This document shows positions 59,651 to 64,000 of a stretch of 64,000 bases of DNA, in pieces. The translations under genes and the position numbers were made by a program. The stretch is from Solanum dulcamara (lineage: Eukaryota > Streptophyta > Magnoliopsida > Solanales > Solanaceae): the NCBI RefSeq assembly GCF_947179165.1, contig NC_077237.1:16639523-16703522 (forward strand), read 5' to 3'. The notes beneath the pieces were generated by a model. The model saw only the letters and a list, made by a program, of their open reading frames with translations, searched no databases and had not been told where the DNA came from. Position 1 is the stretch's first letter, and the number at the start of each line of letters is the position of its first letter.

Positions 59651-60350
59651 CCTTAATTCCATTATTATAATTAAAATTAATACAAAATATTATATAAATA
59701 AAAAATGATACTCTACTTGGCAAACTCAATTAGGTGAAATCTTGATTACATTAATACATACTTCTAGAATAATTTTGATAACTTTGTGTAATAATTGGAT
59801 CAATTGAAAAAGTTTTCAAGACTATAATCAATAAGAACATATTTAAACATTTGTGGTGTTAGATAATATATAATAATTTATATATGTCTATTCGTGTCTT
59901 ATGAAATATACAATAAATATATATTGTCAATTGAAAAAAAAAATAATTATCAAATTATAATTAATTATTATATATTTTAAGAAGTTACGAATACAAACAA
60001 TATATAAATATATTATTAAATAAACATACGGCCTCTTTCTAAATTTTGGAATGATCATCTAGACATCCTGCGTAATTTTTTTTGTTTAGTTTAATTTTAG
60101 GGGATAAATGTCATGAATAATCACTCTTCATACAATTTTGATATGAATTTGGTGATTTATTTTTTATAAAGAAAACGATGGCTATAAGAAACCACGTATG
60201 CCCTTCTCTATTATATACAAAGTGTATTGTACATACTGACAGAAGAACTAGAAGGAGTGGAAGATTCTAGATTGAGAGATGATACCACAGAAATAGGGGG
60301 AGAATCGTACAATATATTTCTTCATTAGGCATTCTTACTGCCACTAAACC
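59651..60350. other. AT-rich DNA, no gene recognised
   Basis: Strongly AT-rich to about 60180. The last 100 bases, read on the minus strand, may continue the gag of the Athila-like element that the next solo LTR interrupts (DPRFSGSKNA across the junction), but this is weak. Confidence 0.4.
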
Positions 60351-62518
60351 TGTAATTCCCCTTAAAACGTTGTATGTGGTATTCCAATTTTTGACAAAAA
60401 TGATACTGCTTCTGTATTTTGGGAATAACTTCATATGATGGTCCAAATTAGGTGATTCAAATTGCTGAAGAACCCCGACATCATTCTCTACAACTTTTCT
60501 GAAGACCATAGTTTACGATTCGGAGGTTAACTAGGTCGAATAAGTTAATTTTTGCAAGACCTGGTGTTGTGACGAAATGGAGTATTTGTAGAAGAGAAAT
60601 CATACCTCACTATAGGATGATCCAATTCAGTTTATTCTTGAACGACATGCAAGGAGACTTCTAGATCTACAATTCATATGAAGACACCAAATCTTAATTA
60701 AGAGGTTATCTTGTCCAAACGTAGCTCCAAAAAAGGTCATTCCGTAAAAAGAAGATTCATCTCACCAAACATGGAGGATCTAGACCCATGACATCAGTCA
60801 TGACATCACAATCCTCCATAAATTTTCAAGATCATTCTTTGTAATTATTTTATATATTGTTAGGTCCCTCTTTCACACCTATAAATACCCACCTTAGTTC
60901 CTCATTTTGTTCATCAAGTTTTCTCAAGCAATTCTTCTCTCTATACACTTCTTTACACATTCTCAAATATAGTTTTAGTTTTTAGTAGAGTAGAAATACT
61001 ATTTTAGTGATTCATATACTCTGGTAGTACACCAAATGCTCTGGCAAGGATAAAAAGGTAGGGTTCAAGAGTGTTCATTGAGTTCTTCGATTCTGAGTAA
61101 AGCTTCGAATTCCAAATATGTAAGGTTATTCATAGTATTGGATTGAGTTCGTCCATGCGCCTAGTATTTAAATTCATCGTAATTGAGTTATAGTTGAGTT
61201 TTACCCTAATTCTTGAATTCTAAATGAGTTGATTCTTCTTCTGTTGAGTTACATATATTTATGCATTGAGATTATTATTATTTTTTGGAATTGTTGTTCG
61301 TGGCTACTTTTCCATGAACCTTAATTGATTTGATGTTCATGATTATTATATTTTTATGCATATTTTGAGTAAAGATATTGGATTTTAATATGCATTGACA
61401 AAAAGAGTGATTTGAATTAATACTATATATGTATTTTATTGAATTTTGGAAGAGCAAAAGCATTGAGTTTAAGTGAATTTGATTCTTTGGGTTAAATGAT
61501 GTTTTGAGCAAGATATTTTGATGAGATGTAAATGATGTTTTGAAATTTAATGATTAATGAAGAGGTAATGATGATGATGATGCGTTTGATGTTATAAATT
61601 AAAGTCCAATGAGACTAGATGATGAGTTAATATGAGCACATGTTTTGGGAGTAGTATTGAGCACCGATATGGGTAAAAGTTTAATTAACTCAAATCCCAA
61701 AACTACGTAGCCAGTGTAGGATGGAGGCTATGCCTCTTAAGTCCCAAAAAGAGGACTTTGATGATTGGATCCAAGATGCTGATGTCCTTTACCCTGGCAA
61801 GGTATTGGATGGATGTGGCAACGACATCGCTTTGTTGTATCATCATAGCTCATAAGTGATAGTTGTCGGTTAGAGAAACTCCCAACTGAGTAAGCATTGT
61901 TTATTATTTTATTTTTTAAACTTGCATTGCATATTAATGTTGAGATCAGAGTTGAGTCTTCCTAAGAGGAGTATCTTGATATCTGACCTTACTTTCCTGC
62001 AATTTTACATACTTGTACATTCCATGTACTGACGTCATTCGACCTGCATCATTTTATGATGCAGATACAGGTGTTAGAGATCCTCACCAGACGCATCGTT
62101 GAATATCATTACTTTTATCTATTTGGTGAGTCCTTGTATTCGGAGGAACTCTTTATCCTTTCATTATTGTTGAGTATTATATATTTTTTGAGATATCGAT
62201 GGACATGTCATTGGCACCGTCTGATGGTATTAGAGGCTTCGTAGACAAAGTTTGATGATCTAATTGGAGTAGTTTTCCTTTGAAACTACTTTTCCTAAGG
62301 ATTATTTCTTTCCTTTGATGTTGATGATGGAGATCCCACATAAGTATTCTTGTTTTCACTTAAGTCTTTCGATGATAACGGGTGAGTGAATAGCTCTTGT
62401 TTTCACTTTAAGTCTTTCGCTGATGACGAGTGAGTGATGAGACCAAGTGGTTCTCTTGGAGAGCAGAGATGGTTTTTGAGTGTCGGCCACACCTAGGGTA
62501 CCCTCTCAAGGCGTGACA
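60351..62518 (+). mobile_element. Solo LTR of the chromovirus family, opposite orientation
   Basis: The 2168-bp repeat begins TGTAATTCCCC and ends CTCAAGGCGTGACA, with exact duplication AAACC (60346-60350, 62519-62523). It aligns along its whole length with the reverse of the 2154-bp LTRs at 49043 and 56279, including the TATA box CTATAAATACCC (60880-60887) and GGTTAGAGAAACTCCC. It is much more diverged than those two are from each other, so it is an older insertion. It sits in the gag gene at 62519-63610. Confidence 0.93.
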
Positions 62519-63610
62519 AAACCTAGGGTCAATGTGGTGGGCAGGCACATAACGATCTCTATCACCATCTTTTTCTCTCCAGTTGGTGCCTCTATCAGGC
62601 CAATCTCTTTCCCTTTCTCTCCAACCATCATCATGATCCTTGTTCCAACCTTGATTTCTGCCCGGCCTTGGATAGCTCGGACGAGAACCCCTACTTAGTT
62701 TGTTTAGAATTTGACTTCCTCATTATACATCGCATCAAACATAGCACCATTTGGGTTCAACCCACTATTCGCACCAACCACACTCACGGCCTTATAACCA
62801 CCACTCATGACATGCTTTGACAACAAGTCAATATAGGTCATCATCTTTGCCATATTTTCATCATGCTCATGATTTTTCTCCAATTGCTCTTTGGTCAGAC
62901 CAACATTTAGAGGGGACACATGATCCTTCCTTGAATGTCATGCATGATTTATTTTGGTCACCTCATCAAGCAATGTCGATGCCACAACAAATGGTTGATG
63001 CATAATCCCACCTTGAATGAGTTTATCAACTACTCTCTTATTCATGGTATCAAGACTCTTATAGAAGTATTGCAGCAGCACATTATCCGAAAATCCATGA
63101 GTAGGACATTGTAGTAACAACTTTTGGAACCTCAACCACGTTTCTTGAATGGGCTCACCATCAACCCGTTTGAAATTCTAAATATTGTCCCTCAACTTTA
63201 ATATCTTCGAGATAGGGAAAAATCTTTCATAGAACGCTTGTGTTAGCTCCTCCCACGAAGTAATAGAGTCCCTTGATAATTCGGCTAACCACTTTGTTGC
63301 TTCCCCCACTAGAGAAAAGGGAAACAAACTGATGGACTTTTGAGAAATACTCTTGAATGAGAATGGTCCACACACATCCAAGAAATTTTGAATGTGATCA
63401 TGTGGGTCCTCATGAGCAAGTCCCTCAAAGAAACCTTTCATCTGCAGCAGTTGAAGCATACTTTGGTTACACGAAAAATAACATTGCCCACAGTTGGGGG
63501 CAACGAATAGCACCAGAGCTTTCCATTTGATCCATGTTGACATCATTCAAGTTTCCGACATCATCATTCTGCCCATGTAGACTAGCAGTGTTTATCCCAT
63601 TAACACTCAT
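62519..63610 (-). pseudogene. Gag of an Athila/Tat-like Ty3/gypsy element, broken
   Basis: The ATG at 63608-63610 begins MSVNGINTASLHGQND. Then, across frame changes, come TASMLQLL-like FFEGLAHEDPHDHIQNFLD, SISLFPFSLVGEATKWLAEL, ITSWEELTQAFYERFFP, then LLLQCPTHGFSDNVLLQYFY, IDLLSKHVMSGG and MYNEEVKF. A charged tail GWRERERDWPDRGTNW is cut by the solo LTR. This is the gag capsid type of non-chromodomain Tat/Athila lineages as I know them. At least three frame breaks are seen. The pol genes would lie beyond the solo LTR to the left but are not recognised there. Confidence 0.82.
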
Positions 63611-63713
63611 GTCTTCACCAATTGAGAGCAAACAACAAGAAAACTAATAAGAGAATTCTATTACAACCAAATTAGTTCATGAAAATACTTCAATAAAAGA
63701 ATTCTAAGCACCA

Positions 63714-63732
63714 CTCCCCCAGCAACGGCTTC
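63714..63732 (-). promoter_or_regulatory. Primer binding site, Asp tRNA-like, decayed
   Basis: The minus strand reads TGAAGCCGTTGCTGGGGG, close to the TGGCGCCGTTGCCGGGG site of Athila/Tat elements. It lies between the gag start and LTR-like sequence. Confidence 0.6.
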
Positions 63733-63742
63733 ATTTTTATAA

Positions 63743-64000
63743 TGATCAATACACCTCTTATGATTCCAAGTGTAGGCGATCGCTATCAAATATAAACCCA
63801 ATGAAGAGTTGGGGTCGATCCCACGAAGAGCGGTATTGAAGAGAATTCAAATACGAAGTACGAAGGTGTTCTAACTTCTTGTAAAGTAGAAACAAATAAA
63901 ACGTAACATAATGTAAATCGCTAAATTTTAGTTATTAATATAAAGAGAGTTTGGTAATATATCGTTAACAAAAACAGTGATCACGGGATTTGAACAAGTA
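63743..64000 (-). mobile_element. Probable 5' LTR end of the Athila/Tat-like element, cut by window end
   Basis: It starts TGATCAATACACC about ten bases after the primer site and contains TTGGGGTCGATCCCACG, a word I recall from plant element leaders. It continues beyond the window, so the LTR boundary cannot be confirmed. Confidence 0.5.

Overview
This is plant nuclear DNA, most likely from a member of the Solanaceae (Solanum, Capsicum or a relative). The evidence is AT-rich sequence, long-LTR Ty3/gypsy chromoviruses with a terminal chromodomain and an initiator-Met tRNA primer site, fold-back elements of types I recognise from Solanaceae, and a plant gene with twelve short exons. No bacterial operon, CRISPR array, rRNA or tRNA gene was found. 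Almost everything outside one gene island is nested, decaying transposable element.

Layout. 1-6289: an old plus-strand LTR, cut by the window edge, that carries a solo LTR (2335-5036, site duplication TGTAC). 6290-6977: the tail of a minus-strand chromovirus (LTR end, polypurine tract, chromodomain), broken by a CACTA transposon end at 6978. 7209-12500: AT-rich DNA with MITEs, fold-back repeats and local duplications. 12511-14862: the only intact host gene, a pectin acetylesterase-like gene whose 12 exons join into a 382-codon frame. 15100-16127: two LTR fragments facing each other as an inverted repeat. 17296-20825: a decayed ORF resembling the putative plant transposon protein family, split by a solo LTR (18021-20331, TTGCC). 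22240-35258: stacked minus-strand LTR elements around a degenerate chromovirus. 35356-38084: solo LTR (TTAAT) with a seven-copy 33-bp array. 38085-47162: AT-rich DNA, a 0.94-kb TIR element, a plus-strand LTR with primer site and a minus-strand LTR. 47163-59650: an old LTR split by a complete chromovirus (49043-58432, site duplication AATCA, two 2154-bp LTRs). 60351-62518: a further solo LTR (AAACC) of the same family in the opposite direction, sitting in the gag gene of an Athila/Tat-like element that runs to the window end.

The pieces do not form a pathway. The chromovirus has every domain a mobile copy needs, but four in-frame stops and a gag frameshift break its frame, while its LTRs differ at only about 25 positions by my hand count. 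It was probably copied with proteins from a helper element. The pectin acetylesterase should act alone in the cell wall. I see no convincing new multigene system. The best leads are a recurring cluster of short palindromes found in LTRs of otherwise different sequence, the young but broken chromovirus, the inverted LTR pair, and an esterase that has lost cysteines I recall as conserved.
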